Source: Streptomyces sp. NBC_01016
GTDB taxonomy: Bacteria > Actinomycetota > Actinomycetes > Streptomycetales > Streptomycetaceae
NCBI RefSeq assembly: GCF_026341035.1
Contig: NZ_JAPEOQ010000002.1
Coordinates: forward strand, 4,062,535-4,126,534
Length of the DNA stretch: 64,000 nt
Direction of reading: 5' to 3'
Shown here piece after piece: positions 44,218 through 52,720 of the stretch. Both the position numbers and the translations under genes were made by a program. The notes under the pieces are model-generated. The model made no database searches, was not told where the DNA came from, and saw only the letters and a list, made by a program, of their open reading frames with translations. The stretch's first letter is position 1. Each line of letters starts with the position of its first letter.

Positions 44218-45831
44218 ATGGACACACACGTTGCCCGGAACGGGGCTTCAAGGGCGGGCCTGCGGCAGTGGGTGGGACTGAGTGTTCTGCTGCTGCCCAC
44301 CGTGCTACTCACCGCCGATCTCGGCGTGTTGTGGCTGGCCACCCCCGATCTGACCGCCGAACTGCGCCCGAGCAGTGTCCAGTTCCTGTGGGTCACCGAT
44401 GCCTACGGCTTCATGACCGCGGGGTTCCTCGTGGTGATGGGCGCACTCGGCGACCGCATCGGCCGCCGCCGGCTGCTGCTCTTCGACGCCGGCGCCTATC
44501 TGGGCGCGGAGTTCATGATGCTGGCCGCGGCGCACGCCGCCGGCCCGGGGCTGCTCATCGTGGCGCGCGCGGTCCTCGGTATCGCGGGGGCCGCGATCCT
44601 GCCCTCGACGCTATAGTTGATCACCGTCATGTTTCCCGATCCGGTTCAGCGCACCCGCGCCATCTCGGTGTGGGCGACCGCGCTGGCGCTGGGCATCAGG
44701 CTGGGACCGGTGCTGGGCGGGCTGCTGCGCACTGTGGTGGGGGCTGGTGCCCCGGTGATGGTGCTGGTCCTCGTGGCCGGTCCGGTGCTGCTGCCCGAGT
44801 ACCGCGACCGGGCCGCCGGGCGGATGGATTTGGTGAGCCCGGCGCTGTTCCTCCTGGGCATCCTGCCGGTCGTCTACGCCGTCAAGCGCGTCGCGGAGCT
44901 GGGCCGGCAGGGCTTGGACGTATCGGTCGGTGTGGGCGGCGTCGTCTTCGCCGTCCTGTTCGTGCGCAGACAGCGCCGGCTGGAATCCCCGATGCTGGAT
45001 CTGCGCCTGTTCGCCGACCGGGCGTTCAGCGGCGCGCTCGCCGTCCTCTTCCTGGGCATGCTGGCACTGAACGGTGTGGAGTACCTGGTTCCCCAGTACC
45101 TGCAACTGGTCGGCGGGATGGGCCCGGTGACCGCGGGGGTGTGGCTGCTGCCCTCCGCCGCCGCGTTCCTCGCCGGCTCGCAGCTCACCCCGCTGCTGGC
45201 GCGCCGGCTGCGGCCCGCGTACGTCATCGCCCTCGGCTCGGCCGTCTCGCTGGCCGGCTATCTGCTGGCGCTGGTGAGCGAGCGCCCCGTCGAAGCGGCG
45301 GCAGTAATGACCGTCATCATGCTGGGAGTCGGGCCGGTCAGCGTGCTCGGCACCGCCCTGGCCGTCGGCGCCGCCCCGCCCGGGAAGGCGGGCTCCGCCG
45401 CCGCCACCGGGCAGACGGCGTACGACCTCGGCCTGGCGCTGGGCATCGCCGTCCCCGGCAGCCTGGCGGGCGCCGTCTACCGCGAGGAGATCACCGCCGG
45501 CGCGCCGCCGGGCCTGCCCGCCGACGTGGCCGCCGCGTCGCACGACACCCTCGGCACCGCGGTCAAAGCCGCCGAGAGCCTGCCCGCCCCGCTCGCCGGC
45601 CGGCTCGTCGAGGCGGCGCGGGAAGCGTTCCTGTCCGGCTTCGCCGCCGCGGCAGCGGTCAGCGCCGGCGTCGCCGTCGTGGCAGCCGCCATCGTGCTGG
45701 CCACACTCCGCCACATCCCCGCCACCGGCAGAAAACCGGAGACGACGGAGACGACGGAGACGACAGGAACGGCCGGGTCCAAGGAGCTGTCCGAGACCCC
45801 CGCACCGCCCAAGGAAGTGACCCCCGCATGA
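44218..45831 (+). pseudogene. DHA2-family MFS drug transporter interrupted by an amber codon
   Basis: The 537-codon frame encodes a 14-helix drug:proton antiporter (WLATPDLTAELRPSSVQFLW, ALGDRIGRRRLLLF, GKAGSAAATGQTAYDLGLAL). It is cut after IAGAAILPSTL by TAG at 44614-44616 and continues in the same frame with LITVMFPDPVQRTRAISVW. Everything else looks intact, so the loss is recent, or the stop is suppressed, or it is a sequencing error. The C-terminus has a repeated ETTETT stretch. Its stop overlaps the next gene (ATGA), so it was the first gene of an operon with the oxidoreductase and deacetylase. Confidence 0.8.
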
Positions 45832-46880
45832 CCACACACCCCACCCCCACCACCGTCATCAACCGTCAGGTCCAGCTGGCCGCCACCCCGGTGGGCACCC
45901 CGCGCCCGCACGACTTCCAGCTCGTGCGCACCGACCTGCCCCGGACCGGTCCCGGACAGCTCCTCGTGCGCAACACCTGGATGTCGGTCGACCCCTACAT
46001 GCGCGAGGCGATGAAGGGCGTACCGTATCTGCCGCCGCTGCGGCCCGGGGACGCCCTGTACGGGGCCGCCGCCGGCGAGGTCGTCGTCTCCCGGGCGCAG
46101 ACGGTCCCCGTGGGTGCGACGGTCACCCACTTTTCCGGCTGGTGCGACTACGCCGTCGTGGACGCGGCCGGGGCGAGCGTCGTCGACACCGCTGCGGCAC
46201 CTGTGCCCGCATACCTCGGCGTGCTCGGCGCCACCGGCCTGACCGCGTACGCGACGCTCACCGAGGTCGCCCCGGTGCGCCCGGGGGACGTGGTGTTCGT
46301 GTCGGCCGCGGCCGGCGCGGTCGGCAGTGTGGCGGGCCAGATCGCCCGCGAGCTGGGCGCCGCGCGGGTGATCGGCTCGGCGGGCGGGGCGGACAAGGCG
46401 CGGACGCTTGTCGCCGAACTCGGCTTCGACGAGGGCCTGGACCACCGCGCCGCGCCCCTGTGCGAGCAACTCGCGAAGGTGGCCCCGGACGGCATCGACT
46501 ACTACTTCGACAACGTCGGCGGCGATCACCTCGAAGCCGCCATCGGCGCCCTGCGCGAACGCGGCCGGATCGCCATGGTCGGCGCGGTCAGCACCTACAA
46601 CGCCACCGAGCCGCCGCGGGGCCCGGCGAACCTGTTCGTCCTGTCGTCCAAGAACGCGAGCCTGCACGGCATGCTCGTCGGCGGTTACACGCACCTGCAC
46701 CCCGAGTGGATCGGACGCGGCACCGCCTGGCTGGCCGCCGGCGTCCTGCGCACAAGGCAGACCGTCGTCGAGGGACTGGAACAGGCGCCCGCCGCGCTGA
46801 TCGGCGTGCTGCGCGGCGCCAACACCGGCAAGATGCTCGTCCGCCTCGCCGCGGCGCACCCGCACCGAGAGGAAGCCTGA
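45828..46880 (+). CDS. NADP-dependent oxidoreductase (zinc-free MDR, CurA/PTGR-like)
   Basis: A 350-residue medium-chain reductase without zinc ligands. Its features are VRNTWMSVDPYMREAMKG near the N-terminus, the nucleotide-binding VFVSAAAGAVGSVAGQIAREL, and YYFDNVGGDHLEAAIGALR. The family reduces alpha,beta-unsaturated ketones and aldehydes with NADPH. AAGGAAG precedes the ATG, which overlaps the transporter stop by four bases. The set transporter-reductase-deacetylase suggests handling of a toxic compound, but this is only context. Confidence 0.92.
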   Translation: MTTHPTPTTVINRQVQLAATPVGTPRPHDFQLVRTDLPRTGPGQLLVRNTWMSVDPYMREAMKGVPYLPPLRPGDALYGAAAGEVVVSRAQTVPVGATVTHFSGWCDYAVVDAAGASVVDTAAAPVPAYLGVLGATGLTAYATLTEVAPVRPGDVVFVSAAAGAVGSVAGQIARELGAARVIGSAGGADKARTLVAELGFDEGLDHRAAPLCEQLAKVAPDGIDYYFDNVGGDHLEAAIGALRERGRIAMVGAVSTYNATEPPRGPANLFVLSSKNASLHGMLVGGYTHLHPEWIGRGTAWLAAGVLRTRQTVVEGLEQAPAALIGVLRGANTGKMLVRLAAAHPHREEA

Positions 46881-46883
46881 GTC

Positions 46884-47753
46884 ATGGACAACGAGCTCTA
46901 CGACTACAGCCCGATCACCGAGCGGGAGCCCGTCCGCTGGCCGAACGGGGCCCGGGTCGCGTTCTATGTCGGCCTGAACATCGAGCACTTCACGCTCGGC
47001 GTGCCCTCCACCAGCCTCAACGAGGGGACGGCCGGCCTGGTGCCGGACGCGCTGAACCACGGCTGGCGGGACTACGGCCCGCGGGTCGGCATCTGGCGGG
47101 TGATGGAGGCGCTCGACCGGTACCGCGTCCGGGCCAGTGTGCTGCTCAACTCCGACGTCACCACCCACTACCCGCAGATCATCGAAGCCGGCCGGGCCCG
47201 CGGCTGGGCCTGGCTCGCGCACGGCCGCACCAACTCCGTCCTGCAGGCCGGCATGACGCCGCAGGAGGAGCGGGAGTACCTCACCGACGTCGTCACCACG
47301 ATCGAGAAGGCCACCGGGCGCCGCCCGCGCGGCTGGATGGGCCCGGCACTGACCGAGACCTTCCACACCCCGCGGCTGCTCGCCGAACTCGGCCTGGACT
47401 ACGTGCTCGACTGGACCGCCGACGACCAGCCGTTCCTGCTGAACGAGCCCGGCATGCTGAGCGTGCCGTACTCCGTCGAACTGAACGACCTGGCACTGTT
47501 CACCCTGCACGGCATGACGGGTCCGGACTTCCTGCAGCTGGTCAAGGACCAGTTCGACCAGCTCTACGCCGATGCGGCGGACAGCGGCCGGGTGATGGCG
47601 CTGGCCCTGCACCCGTTCGTCATCGGCCAGGCGTTCAGGACCAGATACCTCGCGCAGGCGCTGGCGTACATCTGCGGGCACCGCGGCGTGTGGCTGACCA
47701 CGAGCGACGAGATCGCCGAGCACTACCGCCGTACCGCGCAGAAGAGGCCGTAG
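46884..47753 (+). CDS. Polysaccharide deacetylase family protein (PuuE/allantoinase-like)
   Basis: A 289-residue NodB-fold protein of the cytoplasmic PuuE-like branch, with no signal peptide. The start YDYSPITEREPVRWPNGARVAF, the family block GWAWLAHGRTNS and RGWMGPALTE are typical. The first motif reads LNSDVTTHY, where classical deacetylases have a D-D pair; its catalytic details may differ. It begins 3 bp after the oxidoreductase stop and is surely co-transcribed. Confidence 0.88.
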   Translation: MDNELYDYSPITEREPVRWPNGARVAFYVGLNIEHFTLGVPSTSLNEGTAGLVPDALNHGWRDYGPRVGIWRVMEALDRYRVRASVLLNSDVTTHYPQIIEAGRARGWAWLAHGRTNSVLQAGMTPQEEREYLTDVVTTIEKATGRRPRGWMGPALTETFHTPRLLAELGLDYVLDWTADDQPFLLNEPGMLSVPYSVELNDLALFTLHGMTGPDFLQLVKDQFDQLYADAADSGRVMALALHPFVIGQAFRTRYLAQALAYICGHRGVWLTTSDEIAEHYRRTAQKRP

Positions 47754-47922
47754 CGGCAACGGCACGCAGGCGCCGAAGCCGACGACGGCACCCCTATCAC
47801 CCATGACCGCGGGCCGAGTTGGACCGCACGCACCGCACCGCACCGCACCGCATCCACCCGGCCGGGGCCTCCCGGCGCAATACAGCGTTGTCCCCGGCCA
47901 GGGCCTGGAATAGAGTCCGGGC

Positions 47923-48930
47923 GTGTCCGCATCCGGCCGGGTTCCGGCCGGAACCGTTCCCCCGCACGTGACGCGGCTGCTGCTGCGCGCGGGACAGGCG
48001 GCGGGACTGGACCGAAGCCGGCTGGCGAAGGTGGCCGGGCTGGCAAGCCTGGACGACGAGGCCGTACGGCTGCCCTCGGCCTCGCTCGTACGGATATGGG
48101 AGGAGTGGGCGGCTCAGCTGCGCGACCTCGGCGGCGGCTCGCTGCCCTGGCGGCTGTGGCGCCCCGGCTCGCTCGGCGTGTGGGACTACCTGTTCACCAG
48201 CGCCGATACGCTCACGGAAGCATTCGAGCACGCCGACCGCCACGCGGCAGTCGTCACCGACCCGTCGGAGTCGTTCACACCGGTGCACGACGCCGCCGGA
48301 CTCACCGTCACCTTCCACGGCCGGTTCGCCAGCCACCCGATCTTCCCGATCATCGCCGAGTTCGCCGTGTCGATGATCCTCACCGCGGCCGCCTCGGGCG
48401 CCGGCCGCCCGCTGACCCCGCTCCGGGTGACCCTCACCGGCCCTGCGCCGCGCCGGCACGGGCACCTGGCCGAGACGTACGGCACCCGCAACATCGCGTT
48501 CGGCGCGGAGACGCCCTCCGTCACCTTCTCGGCCGCCGACACGAACCGGCCCCTGCCGCGGGCGGATCCGGTACTGGCAGCCATCCTGCGCGACCACGCA
48601 CGCACCAGGGTGGCCACCTCCCGCACTGTGCTGTCGTGGCTCGACCGCTTCCGCGGCGAGGCCGAACTGAGCCTCACCCACATCGCCCACAGACTGGGGA
48701 TGTCACCCCGCACGGTGCAGCGCCGCCTCCACGAACAGGACACCACCTGGCGCACGGAGCTGGAATGCGCCCGCCGGCGGCGCGTGGAGCAGCTGCTCGC
48801 GACCTCACTGACCGTGGAGTCGATCGCGACCCGCACCGGCTACACCGACCCGCGCTCCCTGCGCCGCGCCCTCCACCGCTGGTACGGCCAGGGCCCCGCC
48901 GAACTGCGCCGCCCCCGCACCTCGCCGTAA
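47923..48930 (+). CDS. AraC-family transcriptional regulator
   Basis: A 335-residue regulator of the OruR/ToxT-like AraC group. The N-terminal Arabinose_bd-type domain covers about residues 20-200. The C-terminal double HTH has SLTHIAHRLGMSPRTVQRRL and ESIATRTGYTDPRSLRRALH. GTG 47923 is the start. It follows the deacetylase gene on the same strand, 169 bp away, and may control the transporter-oxidoreductase-deacetylase group. Confidence 0.9.
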   Translation: MSASGRVPAGTVPPHVTRLLLRAGQAAGLDRSRLAKVAGLASLDDEAVRLPSASLVRIWEEWAAQLRDLGGGSLPWRLWRPGSLGVWDYLFTSADTLTEAFEHADRHAAVVTDPSESFTPVHDAAGLTVTFHGRFASHPIFPIIAEFAVSMILTAAASGAGRPLTPLRVTLTGPAPRRHGHLAETYGTRNIAFGAETPSVTFSAADTNRPLPRADPVLAAILRDHARTRVATSRTVLSWLDRFRGEAELSLTHIAHRLGMSPRTVQRRLHEQDTTWRTELECARRRRVEQLLATSLTVESIATRTGYTDPRSLRRALHRWYGQGPAELRRPRTSP

Positions 48931-49102
48931 CCCCCCAGGAACCCAGCCACCCCGGGGAGCCGGCACACACTCCGACGCACCCCATGAAAGACAGCGAATC
49001 GGGGAGAGCAACGGCCAACACAGGGCGCGGTGGCGCGACGAGGACGACGCGGCACACCGCCGGGCCAGCTCCGGGCGCCGTGAGCGCCGCGTGGATGCGG
49101 CC

Positions 49103-49420
49103 ATGAACACCTTCATGCCGCTGCGCCGCGGGAGCGCCGAGGACGCCCGCCGGAGCGTGCCGCTCACCGGCGGCGGCACCGTACGCCTCCAGACCTCGGC
49201 CGTCCTGCGGCTGGACGAGAACGCGTTCGCCGACGTACTGACGCAGCCACGCATCGAGGAGTGGACCGGCATGACGGTCCACGCCATGGGGTCCCCGGGG
49301 CGGATGGAGCTCTTCCCGGCCTGCCCTCTGCCGTCCGGACCGATCCGAATGCTGTTGCCGAAGACCGCCAGGGGCAGGCTGCTCACCGAGGCCCCCTGCC
49401 CTCGTCCACGGCGGCCGTGA
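49103..49420 (+). pseudogene. C-terminal remnant, possibly of an FxLD-type isoaspartyl methyltransferase
   Basis: A 105-residue frame with no catalytic methyltransferase motif. The stretch EEWTGMTVHAMGSPGRMELF followed by LPSGPIRMLLP and RGLL-like RGRLL resembles, from memory, the C-terminal domain of protein-isoaspartate methyltransferases from the FxLD peptide systems. The upstream domain is missing. Assignment is tentative. Confidence 0.35.
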
Positions 49421-49724
49421 AAGGTGCCGATCGGTCATCTCGCCGCTTGCCGTGAGCGCCGAGGCAGGAATCCTCCCGGGCCGCGCGGGCACACCTGGCT
49501 GAAATCTGGTGGGTGTGTGGCTGGGATCATTCGGGTGCCGGGCGGGTCAAACGGAATCTTCCAACAGGGGTGCTGGGCAGGCAGGTTGAGGCGAAACGGT
49601 CCTGATAGCATCCCGGCGGCGATCTTGATCAACTCATCCAGCGTGCCGACTTGACACGTGCCTGCGGGGTGAGAGCGGGGGTACGGGTCGCCAGTTCCTC
49701 CTGCCCGTGCCACGAGAGGTGTCC
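49421..49724. other. Promoter region of the conservon
   Basis: 304 bp with a lower GC content than its surroundings, ending at the cvnA ribosome site (AGAGG). A TTGACA-like hexamer at about 49651 could be a -35 element. No gene was found. Confidence 0.5.
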
Positions 49725-50933
49725 ATGACCCACGCACTTGTGTGGACCCTGGGTGCGATTGCGCTGATATCCGTCGCCGCGAATGTCGCACTCATTACCC
49801 GCAACCGAGCGGTGACCGCGAAGAGACGCCAGGCCGAGGCCGCGCAGAAACAGGAGCTGAGCCGCGCCACCGCGCAACTCGCGGCCCAGCAGGGCGAGTT
49901 GGCCGCGGCCCGCTCCGAGCGGGAGAGCGTCATCGCCGGGGCGCGCGAGGCCGCGGAGGACAGCACGAAGAGCGTCCTCAAGGGCGCGGCGAGCTTCCTG
50001 CAGAGCCTTGCGGCCGAACAGACCGCCCTGCTGGACACCGTGCAGCGCAAGCACGGCGGCCACGAGGTGCTCAGCGACCTCCTCGACGTGGCGCACGCGA
50101 ACGCCCAGATGGCACGCAAGGCACAGGGCATCGCGGTGATGTGCGGTGCGCCGCTGGGCCGCCGCAACCGGCCGGCCAGCGTGTACGACGTCGTGCAGAA
50201 CGCGAAGGGCCAGATCCGCAACTTCCAGCGCGTGTCGATCATGCAGCAGAGCGGCCTCGCCCTCAAGGCGTCCGCGGTCACCCCGGTGGCCCTGGCGGTC
50301 GCCGAGCTGCTGGACAACGCGGCGAGCTTCTCGCAGCACGACGCTCCGATCGAGGTCACGTTCCAGCGTGTCCAGGGCAACCTCTGCATCGTCATCGACG
50401 ACGCCGGCGTCAGCATGAACGACGAGGACCGGCAGCGGGCGACCGCCCTGCTCTCCGGCGACGAGGCGCCGCGGCTGCAGCAGCTGGGCACGCAGCCCAA
50501 GTTCGGTTTCCCCGTGATCGGCCTGATCGCCCGTCAGCACGGCTTCCAGGTGGACGTCACCGGGGTCTCCCGCTACGGCGGAGTGCGGGCCGTCGTCCGA
50601 CTGCCCGAGGAGTTGTGGACCATGGAAGAGGCGACCCCCAAGGCCGCGGCGCCGGCTCCCGCTCCCGCCCCCGCCCCCCACCCTGCACCCGTACGGCAGG
50701 GTCCGGGCCCGTCCGGGGTCGCTCCCCAGCGCACCGCGCACGGACTGCCCAAGCGCGCTGCCCGGCAGACGCCGACGGCCTCCCCGGCAGCAGTCCGCGC
50801 GCCCCGTCCGGTGGACGAGGCCACGCAGACAGGGCCGCGGGCATCCAGCCGGGGCCTGGGTGCGTTCCAGCGCGGCACCCTTGAAGCCCGCGCCGATGAG
50901 TCCCCCCTGGGCGAAGGGTCTGATGAGCGGTGA
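49725..50933 (+). CDS. cvnA: Conservon protein CvnA (membrane histidine-kinase-like)
   Basis: A 402-residue protein with one N-terminal membrane helix (ALVWTLGAIALISVAANVAL), a coiled coil rich in Ala/Glu/Gln (about 30-90), a dimerisation-like region, and a HATPase domain with N-box AVAELLDNAASFS and glycine box PKFGFPVIGLIARQHG. The C-terminal ~110 residues are disordered and Pro/Ala-rich. In conservons CvnA acts as a membrane scaffold for CvnB, C and D. ATG 49725 has AGAGG upstream; GTG 49707 is less likely. It overlaps cvnB by four bases. Confidence 0.92.
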   Translation: MTHALVWTLGAIALISVAANVALITRNRAVTAKRRQAEAAQKQELSRATAQLAAQQGELAAARSERESVIAGAREAAEDSTKSVLKGAASFLQSLAAEQTALLDTVQRKHGGHEVLSDLLDVAHANAQMARKAQGIAVMCGAPLGRRNRPASVYDVVQNAKGQIRNFQRVSIMQQSGLALKASAVTPVALAVAELLDNAASFSQHDAPIEVTFQRVQGNLCIVIDDAGVSMNDEDRQRATALLSGDEAPRLQQLGTQPKFGFPVIGLIARQHGFQVDVTGVSRYGGVRAVVRLPEELWTMEEATPKAAAPAPAPAPAPHPAPVRQGPGPSGVAPQRTAHGLPKRAARQTPTASPAAVRAPRPVDEATQTGPRASSRGLGAFQRGTLEARADESPLGEGSDER

Positions 50934-51769
50934 GCACCTCCGACCTGTCATGGATGCTCGATGACATCGTTAACAACGTGCCCGGCGCGCGCCATGCGGT
51001 CCTGCTGTCCGCCGACGGCCTGCCCCGTGCATCCACCGAGGGCCTCGGCGAGCGGGACCTGGTGACCATCTCCACGGCCATGTCCGGTATCCAGGCCCTG
51101 AGCCGGGCCACGGCGCCCTTCGTCGGAACCGCGCCGGCCGCGTCCTGGACGCAGACCATCATCGAGTTCCAGCACGGCTGGATCTTCCTGATCGGAGCCG
51201 GTCAGGGCGCCTATCTGGCGGCGGCCGCGGAACCCCATGTGGACATGCAGCAGATCAGTTACCGCATGCACCGTCTGGTGGCCCGGCTGGGACACAACAT
51301 GACGTCCGCACCTCGCGTGGACGGTCCGCAGGCAGGCCGGCGCGGCAGCCCCGAGCCGGCGCCCGGTGAGGAGACGGCCGATGTGCTCAAGGAGCTCGAT
51401 GTGGCGCTCGCCGACGTGCACGGCGCCCGCCACGCGGTGCTGCTGGGCGGCGACGGACTGCCGCGCGGCGGCACCTCGGGCCTGCCGCGCGATCTCGCCG
51501 ACCGGATCTCGGCGGCCATGACCGGCATCCACGCCAACAGCCGGGCCGCCGCGCAGTTCGCGGGCGCGACCGCGGACGTGGCGTGGCAGCAGACGGCCAT
51601 CGAGTTCCAGCACGGGTGGATCTTCCTCATCGCCGCCGGTGACGGGGCGCTCCTGGCGGCCTCGGCCGACCACGACTGCAACATCGAGCACTTGACGTCC
51701 CAGCTGCATGCGGCAGAGCTCAGGATCGCGGCCTCTGCCGGGGCCGGCAGGGTGCCCGGCAATGTCTGA
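50930..51769 (+). CDS. cvnB: Conservon protein CvnB with two fused roadblock/LC7 domains
   Basis: A 279-residue protein, about twice the usual ~140 residues of CvnB. Residues about 5-120 and about 150-265 are two roadblock domains that align along their length: GARHAVLL..DGLPR near each start and IEFQHGWIFLI in each second half. The linker is Gly/Pro/Glu-rich. Roadblock proteins regulate small GTPases such as CvnD as dimers, so this is a covalent dimer. It starts with GTG overlapping the cvnA stop and overlaps cvnC by 8 bases. Confidence 0.93.
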   Translation: MSTSDLSWMLDDIVNNVPGARHAVLLSADGLPRASTEGLGERDLVTISTAMSGIQALSRATAPFVGTAPAASWTQTIIEFQHGWIFLIGAGQGAYLAAAAEPHVDMQQISYRMHRLVARLGHNMTSAPRVDGPQAGRRGSPEPAPGEETADVLKELDVALADVHGARHAVLLGGDGLPRGGTSGLPRDLADRISAAMTGIHANSRAAAQFAGATADVAWQQTAIEFQHGWIFLIAAGDGALLAASADHDCNIEHLTSQLHAAELRIAASAGAGRVPGNV

Positions 51770-52145
51770 GCCCAGCGGTCCGGACCTCGAGCTGACGTCC
51801 GACCTCGTCCCGCTCTTCGTGATCACGAACGGGCGGTCCCTGCCCCCCGAGCACGAATTCGAGCACACCGCGATGGTGACCTCTGCCGACGGGTCCGAGG
51901 CCGCCCTGCGCGCCCTGACGCCCGAGGCCCGCAGGGTCATGGAAGTGGTCACCGGCGGGGTCCTGTCCGTCGCCGAGGTCGCCGGCCACACCCGGTTCCC
52001 GATCGGCGTCGTGCGCATCCTGCTGGCCCAACTCGCGGAGGCCGGCCTGCTCGACGTCCGCCAGCCGGTCCCGGCCGCCGAGCTGGTGGACATCGACCTC
52101 GTCCGTGCTGTGCGCACCGGCCTGCAGAAGAAATTCGGAGTGTGA
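51762..52145 (+). CDS. cvnC: Conservon protein CvnC (DUF742)
   Basis: A 127-residue DUF742 protein of normal length. It contains LVPLFVITNGRSLPPEHEFE near the start and a winged-helix-like part (VLSVAEVAGHTRFPIGVVRI, LLAQLAEAGLL). It is the third conserved conservon partner. Its ATG lies inside the end of cvnB. Confidence 0.92.
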   Translation: MSEPSGPDLELTSDLVPLFVITNGRSLPPEHEFEHTAMVTSADGSEAALRALTPEARRVMEVVTGGVLSVAEVAGHTRFPIGVVRILLAQLAEAGLLDVRQPVPAAELVDIDLVRAVRTGLQKKFGV

Positions 52146-52146
52146 C

Positions 52147-52710
52147 GTGTACCTGGATCCCTCTGTCAGCCAGGCCGTGAAGGTGCTCATCGTGGGCCAT
52201 TTCGGCGTGGGGAAAACCACCTGCATCGGCAGTCTCTCGGAGATCAAACCGCTGCGGACCGAAGAGCAGATCACGATGGCCAGTGTGGGGCTCGACGACC
52301 TCACCAGCACACCGAACAAGACGACCACCACCGTGGCCATGGACTTCGGCCGCCTCACCCTCTCCGACAGCCTGGTCCTCTACCTGTTCGGCACGCCCGG
52401 CCAGGAGCGGTTCACCGAAATGTGGGAGGACCTCTCGCGCGGCGCACTGGGCGCGCTCGTCCTGGTCGACCCCGCGCGCATCGACGAGTCCTTCGCCGTC
52501 CTCGACCTCGTCGAGTCGTTCGGACTCACCTACACGGTCGGTGTGAACTCCTTCGCGGGCGGCACCGAGTACGCCCTCAAGGAGGTGCACGAGGCACTGA
52601 ACCTCCACCCCGAGACCCCGATCGTGCGGTGCGACGTACGCGACGAGCGTTCCTCCGCCGAGGCACTGATCACCCTCGTGCAGCACCTCATGACCCAGCT
52701 CGCCGCCTAG
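52147..52710 (+). CDS. cvnD: Conservon small GTPase CvnD
   Basis: A 187-residue Ras-like GTPase. The P-loop GHFGVGKTT is at about residues 17-25, the switch region holds TTTTVAMDFG, and GTPGQERF gives the G3 motif with DxxG replaced by the family form. GTG 52147 follows the cvnC stop by one base. Together with CvnA-C it forms the membrane GTPase signalling complex of streptomycetes. Confidence 0.94.
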   Translation: MYLDPSVSQAVKVLIVGHFGVGKTTCIGSLSEIKPLRTEEQITMASVGLDDLTSTPNKTTTTVAMDFGRLTLSDSLVLYLFGTPGQERFTEMWEDLSRGALGALVLVDPARIDESFAVLDLVESFGLTYTVGVNSFAGGTEYALKEVHEALNLHPETPIVRCDVRDERSSAEALITLVQHLMTQLAA

Positions 52711-52720
52711 GAGCCCCTGC

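Noticed and set aside
43611..46880. A 1089-codon frame ending with the oxidoreductase
   Set aside because: The part before 45828 lies in another frame of the drug transporter and the intergenic region; the oxidoreductase starts at 45828 with its own ribosome site.
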